A DNA stretch of 64,000 bases from Blautia parvula (GTDB lineage Bacteria; Bacillota; Clostridia; Lachnospirales; Lachnospiraceae), in contig NZ_CP084061.1 of NCBI RefSeq assembly GCF_020215665.1, forward strand, positions 2,264,001 through 2,328,000, read 5' to 3'. Of the stretch, positions 26,037-35,280 are shown in pieces (positions within the stretch are counted from its first letter, which is position 1; every line of letters starts with the position of its first letter). A program made the position numbers and the translations under genes. A model generated the notes under the pieces. The model saw only the letters and a program-made list of their open reading frames with translations. It did no database searches and was not told the DNA's origin.

Positions 26037-26146
26037 TGTTTTATCCCCCAAATGTATTTTTTATTTTTTGTAGTAAAATGCTATTTTGAGTATATCATTT
26101 CTCTGCATAATTGCATACCCGGGTCAGTTACAGATTTGACTCTTAC

Positions 26147-26434
26147 CTATAGATTTTTTCTTGGCAAAAATTCAATTTTAAGGTTCATATCCATGCCATC
26201 TGCCAAACGTTTCAATAATTTAAGAGATGGATTCCTGGTCCCATTCTCCAGTTTACTGATATCTGCCTGATTTATTCCTGTTTTCTCCGCAAGTTCTTTC
26301 TGTGTCAGATTGCAGGACATTCTCGCCTCAACCATTGCCCTGATAATATCAAATTCCGGCGTTAATTCTTCATACTCTTTTTTTATTTCCGGATCCTGCA
26401 TTTTTTCATCAAAAAAGTCATCAAATTTTCTCAT
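26147..26434 (-). CDS. HigA/XRE-type antitoxin
   Basis: 95 residues with a Cro/C1 helix-turn-helix at about 42-75 (LTQKELAEKTGINQADISKLENG). It overlaps the toxin gene by 4 bases and follows it, the order of HigBA systems. It should neutralise the toxin and bind the palindrome at 26854-26873. The region is more AT-rich than its surroundings, as is common for mobile toxin-antitoxin pairs. Confidence 0.88.
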   Translation of the reverse strand: MRKFDDFFDEKMQDPEIKKEYEELTPEFDIIRAMVEARMSCNLTQKELAEKTGINQADISKLENGTRNPSLKLLKRLADGMDMNLKIEFLPRKNL

Positions 26435-26790
26435 ATCTTCTCACCTATCCGTTTCATATAATCATATTGGTATCTTTTTGCCTTCAATATTTCCTTTTTT
26501 GGTGTTTTATTTGTCTTTTTTACAAAACCGTTTGTCATTATGATTCTTCCATCCAAATAAAAGAAATATAGAACTCTGGTTATATTATTTCCTATCTTTC
26601 CCCGAAGTTCATAAATGCCTTCTTCCAGATGCTTACTATACGGTTCTCTTAGATAATTTCCCTTTTCTTCAAGTATTTTTATGATGCCCAGCAATTTTGC
26701 AAGCATCTTTTTATCAAGAGAATTTAAAAATTCCTCTACCGGGCATTCTCCATTAACTTTCTCATAAAATTCTACTGTATACTTCTGCAA
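26431..26790 (-). CDS. HigB/RelE-type toxin
   Basis: 119 residues of the phage-derived Gp49-like/HigB family: YTVEFYEKVNGECPVEEFLNSL, then EEGIYELRGKIGNNITRVLYFFY, then HGF-type run TNGFVKKTNKTPKKEILKAK. This family comprises ribosome-associated or free mRNA endonucleases. I place the start at a TTG (26790), 6 bases after AAAGGA. The in-frame ATG at 26871 lies inside the promoter and the one at 26823 has no ribosome site. Confidence 0.85.
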   Translation of the reverse strand: MQKYTVEFYEKVNGECPVEEFLNSLDKKMLAKLLGIIKILEEKGNYLREPYSKHLEEGIYELRGKIGNNITRVLYFFYLDGRIIMTNGFVKKTNKTPKKEILKAKRYQYDYMKRIGEKI

Positions 26791-26850
26791 ATATATCCTT
26801 TCTCTGACCAACAGAACAGACATATACTGACGTTCTATTGCCACACTTAA

Positions 26851-26879
26851 ATTATATGGCATATATACCATATTGTCAA
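26851..26879 (-). promoter_or_regulatory. Promoter with operator of the toxin-antitoxin operon
   Basis: TTGACA (26874-26879), 17-base spacer, TATAAT (26851-26856). The spacer is nearly all palindrome: ATATGG and CCATAT arms at 26854-26873, 18 of 20 positions symmetric. Antitoxin binding here would shut the promoter. Confidence 0.75.
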
Positions 26880-27045
26880 TTTAGTTGCATTATACGCTCT
26901 TATATATCGAATTAGTTTATCCTGGATTATTAATAAGCCGATTGACTAATAGAAATCATTACCATGATTTGTCTGTAAACATCCCATAGATATGAGAATG
27001 TTTCGTAATTAAAGAATTGTTTTTGTTTAGGAAAAATCAGCAAGG

Positions 27046-27078
27046 GGCTGAGGGGTATACTTTTTATTTCCCTCAGCC
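27046..27078 (-). terminator. Terminator of purL
   Basis: Arms GGCTGAGGG and CCCTCAGCC around an A/T-rich loop, 33 bases past the purL stop. The T run is short and a little distant. Nothing else is evident in 26880-27110. Confidence 0.55.
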
Positions 27079-27110
27079 TTCCCTGTTGTATAAGTTATAC
27101 TGCTAAATGA

Positions 27111-30100
27111 TTATTTGAAGTATTCCACCCCAGATTCAAAGATCCGGATGTCCTGCTCGCCATAGATATTCATGGCTACCCCGCACCCGCGGCGCTCACT
27201 GTGGGCCATCTTGCCCAGGATACGTCCGTCAGGGCTTGTGATACCCTCGATGGATGCATAGGAGCCGTTTACATTCCACTCTTCATCCATGGTCACATTG
27301 CCGTCCAGATCACAGTACTGGGTAGCTACCTGGCCGTTGGCGAAAAGTTTCTGCAGCCACTCATCACTTGCCACGAAACGTCCTTCTCCATGAGATGCCG
27401 GGTTCGTATATACATTGCCCAGCACAGCTTTCTGAAGCCATGGAGATTTGTTGGAAACCACTTTTGTATAAACCATCTTGGAAATGTGGCGTCCGATGGT
27501 GTTAAATGTCAGTGTCGGTGAATCTGCAGTCTGTCCGGTGATCTCACCGTTCGGAACCAGTCCCAGCTTAATAAGGGCCTGGAAACCGTTGCAGATACCA
27601 AGGGCAAGACCGTCTCTCTCATTTACCAGTCTCATAACCGCATCTCTGATCTTCGCATTCTGAAATGCAGTGGCGAAGAATTTTGCGGAACCGTCCGGCT
27701 CATCACCTGCGGAAAATCCGCCCGGGAACATGATGATCTGTGCCTGGTCAATGGATTTTTCAAAAGCGTCCACAGAGTCACGGATATCTGCTGCATCCAG
27801 GTTCTTAAACACTTTTGTGATAACTTTTGCACCGGCCCTCTCAAATGCCTTTGTACTGTCATATTCACAGTTGGTTCCCGGGAATACCGGTATAAATACA
27901 GTGGGCTGTGCAATCTTATGAGAGCAGATATGAATACTTTCGGCATTGTACAGGCCTCTGTCCTCATTTTTTGTAATATCGTCGGTCTCGGAACCGGAGC
28001 GTGTTTTGAAAACTTTCTCCAGTGGTGTTTTCCATGTTTCCAAAGCCTCTGCCATGGAAATCGTCACATCTTTATATTCAATGGCAGCCTTGTCTGTCAC
28101 TTCACCGATCAGAGTGTAGGTGATAGCCAGCTCGCCCACTTTCTCTGCTTTTACTTCGCAGATAATATCGCCGAAGCCTGCGCTGAACAGGTCTCTCTCG
28201 TCCACATTGTGCTCAATCTTCACACCCATCTGGTTACCAAATGCCATTTTGCTCACAGCAGGAGCGATACCCTGACGGTCAATGGCATAAGCTGCCACAA
28301 CACGTCCGGCCTGAATATCTTCATGAAGTTTTGCGTACTGTTCTTTCAGTGCCTCAAAATCAGGAAGGTCATACTCTGCTTTCGGCGCACGCAGCCACAC
28401 CAGCTTATGTCCCGGGGATTTCAGTTCCGGTGTGATGACGTCTCGTTGTTTTGCCACATCCACCGCAAAGGATACCAGTGTAGGAGGAACATCAATATCA
28501 TTAAATGTTCCTGACATGGAATCCTTACCGCCAATAGAAGGAAGTCCGAATCCCAGCTGTGCAGCGTAAGCACCCAGCAGTGCGGCAAAAGGCTGGCTCC
28601 AACGGTGCGGGTCTTCTGTCATTCTGCGGAAATATTCCTGGAATGTGAAACGGATCTTGCTGTAATCACCGCCTGCAGCCACAATTCTGGCAACAGATTC
28701 CGTCACTGCATACACAGCTCCGTGGTATGGGCTCCAGCTTGACAGATACGGATCAAATCCATAGCTCATCATGGTGACAGTTTCTGTGCTGCCATTTAAT
28801 ACCGGAACTTTTGCAACCATTGTCTGTGTTTCGGTGAGCTGGTATTTTCCGCCGTAAGGCATGAATACACTGCCGGCTCCAATGGAACCGTCAAACATCT
28901 CCACCAGCCCTTTCTGAGAACAGGTGTTTAAGTCAGCCAGAGTATCCAGCCAGCGTTTTTTCACATCTGCGGACTCCTCTGCGCGATCCAGAATGTTTCC
29001 TTCTTTGCTTGGAACATCAACGAATACATCTGTTTCCTGATGGGCACCATTGGTATCCAGGAATGCTCTGGAGAGATCAACGATCGTTTTTCCTCTCCAG
29101 TTCATCACCAGACGCGGGCTTTCTGTGACAACAGCCACAGGAACAGCCTCCAGGTTCTCTTCTTTTGCATAAGCCAGGAACTGCTCTGCATCTTTCGGAT
29201 CAACCACTACTGCCATACGCTCCTGAGACTCAGAGATACCAATCTCTGTTCCGTCAAGGCCGGCATATTTCTTCGGTACTTTATCCAGGTCGATCTGCAG
29301 TCCCGCTGCCAGCTCACCGATGGCAACAGATACACCGCCTGCACCAAAGTCGTTGCACTTCTTGATGATCTTACTTACTTCTTCTCTTCTGAACAGCCTC
29401 TGGATCTTTCTCTCCGTCGGCGCGTTTCCTTTCTGCACCTCAGCTCCGCAGGTCTCAATGGATTCTTCTGTGTGCACTTTGGATGAGCCTGTAGCACCGC
29501 CGCAGCCGTCACGTCCGGTACGTCCGCCCAGCAGGATGATGATATCATTGGGGTCAGAATTCTCACGGATAACTGCACGTCTCGGAGCAGCGCCAAGTAC
29601 GGCACCAATCTCCATACGTTTTGCAACATAATTCGGATGATATACCTCTTTTACATATCCGGTTGCAAGACCGATCTGGTTTCCGTAAGATGAATAGCCA
29701 TGTGCTGCACTTCTGACCAGTTTTTTCTGAGGCAGTTTTCCTTTCATGGTATCTTTAACAGATACTGTCGGGTCTGCCGCACCGGTCACACGCATAGCCT
29801 GGTATACATAGGTACGTCCTGACAGCGGATCACGGATAGCACCGCCGAGGCACGTAGCCGCACCACCGAAGGGTTCGATCTCTGTCGGATGGTTGTGAGT
29901 CTCATTTTTGAAGTTGATCAGCCATTCCTCTTCTTTGCCGTCCACATCAACAGGAACAACAATACTGCAGGCGTTGATCTCATCGGACTCTTCCTGATCC
30001 TCCAGCTTGCCTTCTGCTTTTAATTTTTTCATAGCCATCAAAGCCAGGTCCATAAGGCATACGAACTTATCGTCTCTGTCTTTGTAGATCACCTGACGGT

Positions 30101-30878
30101 CAGCCAGGTATTTCTCGTAAGTTTTTACGAGAGGCTCTTTGTAATCGCCCTCACCGAATTCCACGTTCTTCAGCTCTGTGGAGAAGGTAGTGTGGCGGCA
30201 GTGATCTGACCAGTAGGTATCCAGTACACGGATTTCTGTCATGGACGGATCACGTTCCTCTTCATTTATAAAATAGTTCTGGATGTGCTGGAAATCCTTG
30301 AATGTCATGGCAAGATTCAGGGATGCATACAGCTCTTTCAGCTCTGCCTCAGGCATCTGGCGGAATCCCTCAAAAATCTTTACATCTGCAGGGTCTTCAA
30401 AGTTTGTGACCAGTGTTTCCGGTTTTGCTGCCTCTGCTTCCCTGGAATCCACCGGGTTGATACAGTGTTCTTTAACAGCCTCAAACTCCCCGTCAGTAAT
30501 ATTTCCTTCAATAACATAGGTGGTGGCGGAGCGGATAATAGGCTCCTCGTCTGCCTTTAAGAACTGTATACACTGTACAGCGGAATCTGCTCTCTGGTCA
30601 AACTGTCCCGGAAGGAACTCTACGGAAAATATTCTGTCCCCTTCCTTCATCTCAAAGGTTTCCTGATATAATACATCCACCGGAGGTTCGGAAAATACAC
30701 AGTTACATGCTTTCTCAAATGCCTCATCGGAAATATTTTCTACGTCGTAGCGAATCAGAACGCGGACTCCCGCCACATCCTTAATACCCAGATACGTACT
30801 TATCTCATGGGCAAGCTCCTTTGCCTGTACGGCAAATGCCGGCTTCTTCTCTACATAGACACGTCTTACACTGCTCAT
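27111..30878 (-). CDS. purL: Phosphoribosylformylglycinamidine synthase, single chain
   Basis: 1255-residue fused enzyme of purine synthesis (FGAR + ATP + Gln to FGAM). It has an N-terminal PurS-like region, then synthetase lobes with NETHNHPTEIEPFGGAATCLGGAIRD near residue 330 and a second lobe containing FGLPSIGGKDSMSGT. A C-terminal glutaminase domain starts near residue 985, with PGGFSAGD and nucleophile Cys in ALGICNGFQ. Start MSSVRRVYVEKK, preceded by AAAGGAG; an ATG 15 codons upstream lacks a ribosome site. Leader of about 110 nt with no purine riboswitch consensus that I could find. Confidence 0.95.
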   Translation of the reverse strand: MSSVRRVYVEKKPAFAVQAKELAHEISTYLGIKDVAGVRVLIRYDVENISDEAFEKACNCVFSEPPVDVLYQETFEMKEGDRIFSVEFLPGQFDQRADSAVQCIQFLKADEEPIIRSATTYVIEGNITDGEFEAVKEHCINPVDSREAEAAKPETLVTNFEDPADVKIFEGFRQMPEAELKELYASLNLAMTFKDFQHIQNYFINEEERDPSMTEIRVLDTYWSDHCRHTTFSTELKNVEFGEGDYKEPLVKTYEKYLADRQVIYKDRDDKFVCLMDLALMAMKKLKAEGKLEDQEESDEINACSIVVPVDVDGKEEEWLINFKNETHNHPTEIEPFGGAATCLGGAIRDPLSGRTYVYQAMRVTGAADPTVSVKDTMKGKLPQKKLVRSAAHGYSSYGNQIGLATGYVKEVYHPNYVAKRMEIGAVLGAAPRRAVIRENSDPNDIIILLGGRTGRDGCGGATGSSKVHTEESIETCGAEVQKGNAPTERKIQRLFRREEVSKIIKKCNDFGAGGVSVAIGELAAGLQIDLDKVPKKYAGLDGTEIGISESQERMAVVVDPKDAEQFLAYAKEENLEAVPVAVVTESPRLVMNWRGKTIVDLSRAFLDTNGAHQETDVFVDVPSKEGNILDRAEESADVKKRWLDTLADLNTCSQKGLVEMFDGSIGAGSVFMPYGGKYQLTETQTMVAKVPVLNGSTETVTMMSYGFDPYLSSWSPYHGAVYAVTESVARIVAAGGDYSKIRFTFQEYFRRMTEDPHRWSQPFAALLGAYAAQLGFGLPSIGGKDSMSGTFNDIDVPPTLVSFAVDVAKQRDVITPELKSPGHKLVWLRAPKAEYDLPDFEALKEQYAKLHEDIQAGRVVAAYAIDRQGIAPAVSKMAFGNQMGVKIEHNVDERDLFSAGFGDIICEVKAEKVGELAITYTLIGEVTDKAAIEYKDVTISMAEALETWKTPLEKVFKTRSGSETDDITKNEDRGLYNAESIHICSHKIAQPTVFIPVFPGTNCEYDSTKAFERAGAKVITKVFKNLDAADIRDSVDAFEKSIDQAQIIMFPGGFSAGDEPDGSAKFFATAFQNAKIRDAVMRLVNERDGLALGICNGFQALIKLGLVPNGEITGQTADSPTLTFNTIGRHISKMVYTKVVSNKSPWLQKAVLGNVYTNPASHGEGRFVASDEWLQKLFANGQVATQYCDLDGNVTMDEEWNVNGSYASIEGITSPDGRILGKMAHSERRGCGVAMNIYGEQDIRIFESGVEYFK

Positions 30879-31132
30879 GTTGGCTCCTTTCTGCCTTTTT
30901 CTTCGGCACACCAAAACCTGCATTGCGGTTTCTTATGAATTGTGTTATTCAGCACCAGCTAGGAATTATACTCCTCTCCGGCCGCTTTCTTACTTATCAT
31001 AACATGGATCACTTCATTAATAAAATTAATATATCTTATATTTTTTATAATTACTACTAATATGTAAACTCGTTTTTTAATTTATTTTTTTCATTTTATA
31101 ATTCCAGAAAATTGTTCCCGCAGCCAAGAACA

Positions 31133-31334
31133 GGAAGAGTACGGGAGGGGGTCTGGGGAGCCATATGCCTGCGGGCGATGTCTAGTGGAGCGCCGCGGAG
31201 ATCCACCTGCCCCAGTTACTTAATGAAGAGGCCACTGCCGATGAATTTAGTAACTGGGAGCAGGTTAGCTCCGTGGCAGCGAAACGCTTCGCCCGCAGGC
31301 ATATGGCTCCCCAGACCCCCTCCCGTACTCTTCC
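31133..31334 (+). repeat. Long-hairpin element, copy 1 (structured RNA candidate)
   Basis: Arms at 31133-31178 and 31289-31334 are perfectly complementary over 46 bp. Inside, a GATCCA/TTAGC internal loop precedes stem CCTGC/GCAGG, then CAGTTACT/AGTAACTG, then GAAGAG/CGATGA around a GGC-CACT-GCC tip. The core matches copies 2 (53587) and 3 (57833); the outer arms do not. It lies between divergent purL and an MFS gene. The plus strand is given because most unpaired-versus-wobble differences favour G-U there. Confidence 0.8.
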
Positions 31335-31375
31335 GTCCGCATGCCCCCCATCTTCCGGTTTTCTCACAAAACCAG

Positions 31376-31404
31376 TTGACTTGCCCCTCCCCCTTTGCTA
31401 AACT
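31376..31404 (+). promoter_or_regulatory. Promoter of the MFS gene
   Basis: TTGACT (31376-31381), 17-base spacer, TAAACT (31399-31404). A leader of about 30 nt follows, with AAGGAG before the ATG. Confidence 0.65.
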
Positions 31405-31441
31405 CAAGTAAGTTACCAACATTTACTAAGGAGATTCAAAC

Positions 31442-32665
31442 ATGAAACTGACCGCAAAACACACGATCTACGGCTGCTACCTGGGCTATATCACCCAGGC
31501 GATCGTCAACAACCTGCCGCCGCTTTTATTCCTCACCTTTCACAACCAGTTCGGCATCTCTCTTGAGAAGATCAGCCTGCTGATCACCGTAAACTTCTGT
31601 ATCCAGATACTCATAGATTTTCTGGCACCGGGAATCATAAAAAAGGTGGGATACCGTTCTGTGGGGATCACGTCCTTTCTGGTCACCACCCTGGGACTTA
31701 CAGGATTTACCTGGCTTCCCTTTGTTCTGCCCAATGCCTATGTGGGTATCCTCATCTGTATGGCATTCAATGCCATCGGCGGCGGAATCCTGGAAGTTAT
31801 CGTAAGTCCTATTGTGGAGGCCTGCCCAAGTGAGAATAAAGAATCCGCCATGAGCCTTTTACACTCCTTCTACTGCTGGGGGCATATGGGTGTGGTGATT
31901 CTCTCCACCCTGTTCTTTGTTGTGATCGGCATTGATTCCTGGCGGTACCTTCCGGCTCTGTGGGCACTGGTTCCGCTGTTCACCTGCCTGATGTTTTTCA
32001 AAATCCCTATCTACAGCATCGAGGGAGATGACGAGGAGACGAAGATTCCCGGAGGCATCTTCAAAAGCGGTATCTTCTGGGTTCTTTTTCTGCTGATGAT
32101 CTGCGCCGGTGCATCGGAACAGGCAGTGAGCCAGTGGTCTTCCCTGTTTGCAGAGGACGGCCTTGGTGTGAGCAAAACCGTGGGTGACCTTCTCGGCCCC
32201 TGCGCCTTTGCATTTTTCATGGGACTTTCCAGGCTTCTGTATGGTATCAAGGGCGATAAGCTGAATATCCGTCACGGCCTGCTTGGAACCAGTGCTCTAT
32301 GTATTGTGGGGTATCTCATTACCAGTTTGTCCCCCCTTCCGCTTCTGTCTCTGGCAGGATGCGCGCTGTGCGGTTTCTCTGTGGGTCTGATGTGGCCCGG
32401 AATTTTCTCTCTGGGAGCCGTGCTGTGCCGGGGCGGCGGTACCATGATGTACGCCATGTTTGCCCTTGCCGGTGATGTAGGATGCTCTGCGGGCCCTTCA
32501 GTTGTGGGATTTGTCACAGATGCAGTGGGTTCCATGAAGACAGGAATTCTGGCTGCTCTCATATTCCCGGCTGTTTTGTTCCTTGTCATGCTTGGACTGC
32601 AGAAGAACTCTGCAAAGGAAAAGGCAGCGGATACTTCCGCTCCAAACTTAAGAAGCCAGGAATAG
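31442..32665 (+). CDS. MFS transporter (FucP-like)
   Basis: 407 residues with 12 predicted membrane segments, resembling the sugar-permease (FucP-like) branch: IYGCYLGYITQAIVNNLPPLLFL, ICMAFNAIGGGILEVIVSPIVE, and CGFSVGLMWPGIFSLGA late in the protein. Ligand unknown. The LysR gene follows after three 37-base tandem repeats that begin at the MFS stop. Confidence 0.9.
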   Translation: MKLTAKHTIYGCYLGYITQAIVNNLPPLLFLTFHNQFGISLEKISLLITVNFCIQILIDFLAPGIIKKVGYRSVGITSFLVTTLGLTGFTWLPFVLPNAYVGILICMAFNAIGGGILEVIVSPIVEACPSENKESAMSLLHSFYCWGHMGVVILSTLFFVVIGIDSWRYLPALWALVPLFTCLMFFKIPIYSIEGDDEETKIPGGIFKSGIFWVLFLLMICAGASEQAVSQWSSLFAEDGLGVSKTVGDLLGPCAFAFFMGLSRLLYGIKGDKLNIRHGLLGTSALCIVGYLITSLSPLPLLSLAGCALCGFSVGLMWPGIFSLGAVLCRGGGTMMYAMFALAGDVGCSAGPSVVGFVTDAVGSMKTGILAALIFPAVLFLVMLGLQKNSAKEKAADTSAPNLRSQE

Positions 32666-32764
32666 CCCCGGCAACGGGATATCTTCAAAAAGCCAGGAAT
32701 AGGCCCGGTAATGAAGGATTTTCAGGAAGCTGGGTATACACCCGGTAACGGAGGATTTTTATGG
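32654..32764 (+). repeat. Three 37-base tandem repeats at a gene junction
   Basis: Units begin at 32654, 32691 and 32728 with consensus AGCCAGGAATAG, CCCGGTAACG, GAGGATTTTC. Unit 1 contains the MFS stop codon. Unit 3 supplies the GGAGG ribosome site of the LysR gene, whose ATG (32761) falls at the unit end. Copy number would change the intergenic length without altering either protein. Confidence 0.8.
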
Positions 32765-33642
32765 ATATCAGCTTTGAACTCTATAAAGTATTTTATCACG
32801 TGGCTTCCACACTGAGCTTTTCGGAGGCCTCAAGGCAGCTTTTTATCTCACAATCGGCTGTGAGCCAGTCTGTAAAATCCCTGGAACAGAAGCTGGGCCA
32901 CCCCCTCTTTGTCCGAAACACAAAAAAAGTGGAGCTGACACCAGAGGGGGAAACTCTTTTTCGCCATGTACAGCCGGCAGTCTCCCTGCTTCTTCAGGGT
33001 GAGAACCAGCTCATGCACACAGCTTCCGCAGAGGCGCCTCTGCGGATCGGTGCCAGCGACACCATCTGCAGATATTTTCTGGTGCCGTATCTGCGGCGTT
33101 TCCACCAGGAATTCCCGGATATCCATATCAAGGTCACCAATGCCACTTCCATCGGATGCGTGGAACTGCTGGAAAACAGACAGGTGGACTTCATTGTCTG
33201 CAACTATCCCAATTCAAGACTCAGGATAAAAGAACACTACAAGACAATTCTGACTTTCCGGGATGTCTTTGCCGCAAATAAGCATTACTTTGATTTTACG
33301 GATCAAAAGCTCTCCCTGACAGAGCTGCACCGGTATCCCCTTCTCATGCTCAGCAAAAAAAGCACCACCAGTGAATTCCTGCACAGCCTGTTCCTGCAGA
33401 AAGGCCTGAACCTGACGCCTGAGGTGGAGCTGTCCAGTAATGACCTGCTTCTGGACCTGGCATACATTGGCCTTGGGATTGCCTTTGTCCCGGATTTCGT
33501 CCTGGAACAGAGGAAAAAGGGCCTGTACCGGCTTGAAATAAAAGAAGAGCTGCCCGAAAGACACCTGGTTCTGGCTTACACCGAACAGCAGAGTACCTCC
33601 GCGGCAGCAAATGAATTTCTGAAATATTTTGACGGCACCTGA
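32761..33642 (+). CDS. LysR family transcriptional regulator
   Basis: 293 residues. N-terminal winged helix (SFSEASRQLFISQSAVSQSVKSLEQKLGHPLFVR), then a LysR substrate-binding domain from residue 88 (LRIGASDTICRYFLVPYLRRF). Transcribed with the MFS gene and converging on the third importer operon, whose stop is 11 bases away. Targets unknown. Confidence 0.94.
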   Translation: MDISFELYKVFYHVASTLSFSEASRQLFISQSAVSQSVKSLEQKLGHPLFVRNTKKVELTPEGETLFRHVQPAVSLLLQGENQLMHTASAEAPLRIGASDTICRYFLVPYLRRFHQEFPDIHIKVTNATSIGCVELLENRQVDFIVCNYPNSRLRIKEHYKTILTFRDVFAANKHYFDFTDQKLSLTELHRYPLLMLSKKSTTSEFLHSLFLQKGLNLTPEVELSSNDLLLDLAYIGLGIAFVPDFVLEQRKKGLYRLEIKEELPERHLVLAYTEQQSTSAAANEFLKYFDGT

Positions 33643-33652
33643 CTTTTCCGTC

Positions 33653-34408
33653 TCACAAGACAGAATCTATCAATAACTTTGTATATTCCTCTTTCGGATG
33701 CATGATCACCTCATCCGGAGTCCCTTCCTCCACGATCATGCCCTGATACATCACCAGCACATAATCACAGAAATTCTGTACCAGCGCCAGGTCATGGCAG
33801 ATCAGCAGGATGGAAAGCCCCATCTCCTTTTTCAGCTTTTGGAGCAGCCCTATGATCTGGGACTGCACCGTCACATCAAGGGCACTGGTTGCCTCATCGC
33901 AGATGAGCAGACCCGGTTCTACTGCCAGTGCCCTTGCAATGGCTGCCCTCTGGCATTGGCCGCCGCTGACCTCATGGGGAAAGCGGGCTGCATATGTCTC
34001 CTCCAGCTCCACCATGGAAAGCAGCTCTTTCATCTTCTCTTTGGCATCTTTTCTCTTCATCCCGTAATTGATCATGCCTTCCATGATACCGTCACCCAGA
34101 CTGCACCTGGGGTCAAAAGAATCCTGGGGGGTCTGGAATACCATCTGCACATTTTTATACAATTCCCTCCGTTGTTTTCTTCCGGCTCCCACCATCTCCT
34201 GTCCATACAGAAGAACACTTCCCGCGTCCGGTTTTGTAAGATGCGTGATCATTCTGGCTGTTGTGCTTTTTCCGCAGCCGCTCTCACCCACGATTCCCAC
34301 ACAGGAACCTTCGCTTACCGAAAAACTCACGCCATTCACAGCCGGATATGCCTTTTTTGCCTTATAAAATGTCTTTTTCAGGTCTTTTACTTCCAGTATT
34401 TTTCCCAT
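33653..34408 (-). CDS. ABC importer ATPase, DppF-type
   Basis: 251 residues. Walker A GESGCGKSTT, signature VSGGQCQRAAIARAL, Walker B LLICDEATSALDVT, H-loop CHDLALV. No C-terminal oligopeptide extension. Starts 3 bases after the upstream ATPase stop. Last gene of the operon that begins at 41124. Confidence 0.94.
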   Translation of the reverse strand: MGKILEVKDLKKTFYKAKKAYPAVNGVSFSVSEGSCVGIVGESGCGKSTTARMITHLTKPDAGSVLLYGQEMVGAGRKQRRELYKNVQMVFQTPQDSFDPRCSLGDGIMEGMINYGMKRKDAKEKMKELLSMVELEETYAARFPHEVSGGQCQRAAIARALAVEPGLLICDEATSALDVTVQSQIIGLLQKLKKEMGLSILLICHDLALVQNFCDYVLVMYQGMIVEEGTPDEVIMHPKEEYTKLLIDSVL

Positions 34409-34411
34409 GCC

Positions 34412-35197
34412 TTAACCTCTGTGAATCCGCAGTACCGCATTGATCAATCTGCGGGTATACTCTTTTTGGGGATGGTGCATCACTGCATCTGTATCCCCAT
34501 ACTCCACCAGTCTGCCCTGATACATGACAGCCACTTTATCTGCCATGTATTCCACAACGCCAATGTTATGGGTGACGATAGCAATCGTTGTACCGAATAG
34601 TTCCCTCATCTTCATCATTTCCCGCACCACCTGTGCCTGGACGGTCACATCCAGGGCACTGGTGGGCTCATCTGCAAAGAGAAGGTCCGGATGCAGGATC
34701 ATGGCCATCATGATGCCCACCCTCTGGTTCATACCTCCCGACAGTTCAAAAGGATAGCTGTTTAAGATCCTCTCCCCGTCAGCAAGCTTCATCTTATCAA
34801 ACAAGTCCATGGCCCGTTCTTTGATCTCCTGCCTGGATACTTTCTCATGCTGAAGAACTGCCTCGTAAAGCTGGTCTCCTATGGTGCGTATGGGACAAAG
34901 GGACGCACCTGTGTTCTGGAAGACCATTCCCATCTGAGGTCCCCGCAGTTTACGCAGTTCTTCCCCTTTAAGCTCCGTAACATTTTTATCCTTATACCGG
35001 ATGCTGCCGCCTGTCACTGCCCCGTCGCTGCCCAGAAGCCCCATAGCAGCTCTGATCAGCGTGCTTTTCCCGCTGCCGCTCTCCCCTACGATCCCCAGGA
35101 TCTGCCCCGGCAACAGGGTCAGGCTGACATCCTCCAGAACAGGTTTCCCCGTATAACACACCTGCAGATGTTCCACAGATAAAATCGGCTGTCCCAT
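34412..35197 (-). CDS. ABC importer ATPase, DppD-type
   Basis: 261 residues from MGQPILSVEHLQVCY, preceded by AAAGGA. Walker A GESGSGKST, signature LSGGMNQRVGIMMAM, Walker B LLFADEPTSALDVT. The extended C terminus of DppD is absent. Partner of the ATPase at 33653; the binding-protein gene ends 83 bases upstream, with a palindromic repeat core in the gap. Confidence 0.94.
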   Translation of the reverse strand: MGQPILSVEHLQVCYTGKPVLEDVSLTLLPGQILGIVGESGSGKSTLIRAAMGLLGSDGAVTGGSIRYKDKNVTELKGEELRKLRGPQMGMVFQNTGASLCPIRTIGDQLYEAVLQHEKVSRQEIKERAMDLFDKMKLADGERILNSYPFELSGGMNQRVGIMMAMILHPDLLFADEPTSALDVTVQAQVVREMMKMRELFGTTIAIVTHNIGVVEYMADKVAVMYQGRLVEYGDTDAVMHHPQKEYTRRLINAVLRIHRG

Positions 35198-35240
35198 ATT
35201 TCCAGTCCTTTCTTTTGTACTATTCACGGCAGCCATTCCG

Positions 35241-35266
35241 CAGGTCAGCGCATTTACTGCGCTGCC
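35241..35266 (-). repeat. Dispersed palindromic repeat core (R3)
   Basis: On the minus strand AGCGCAGTAAATGCGC followed by TGACCTG, the same core as 18304 and 52261. It lies between binding-protein and ATPase genes inside an operon, where the hairpin could tune relative expression. Confidence 0.6.
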
Positions 35267-35280
35267 CCAACAGCCGCCGT

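Noticed and set aside
31133-31334. Insertion-sequence remnant
   Set aside because: No transposase fragment lies inside, and the three copies do not share end sequences or target duplications that I could see.
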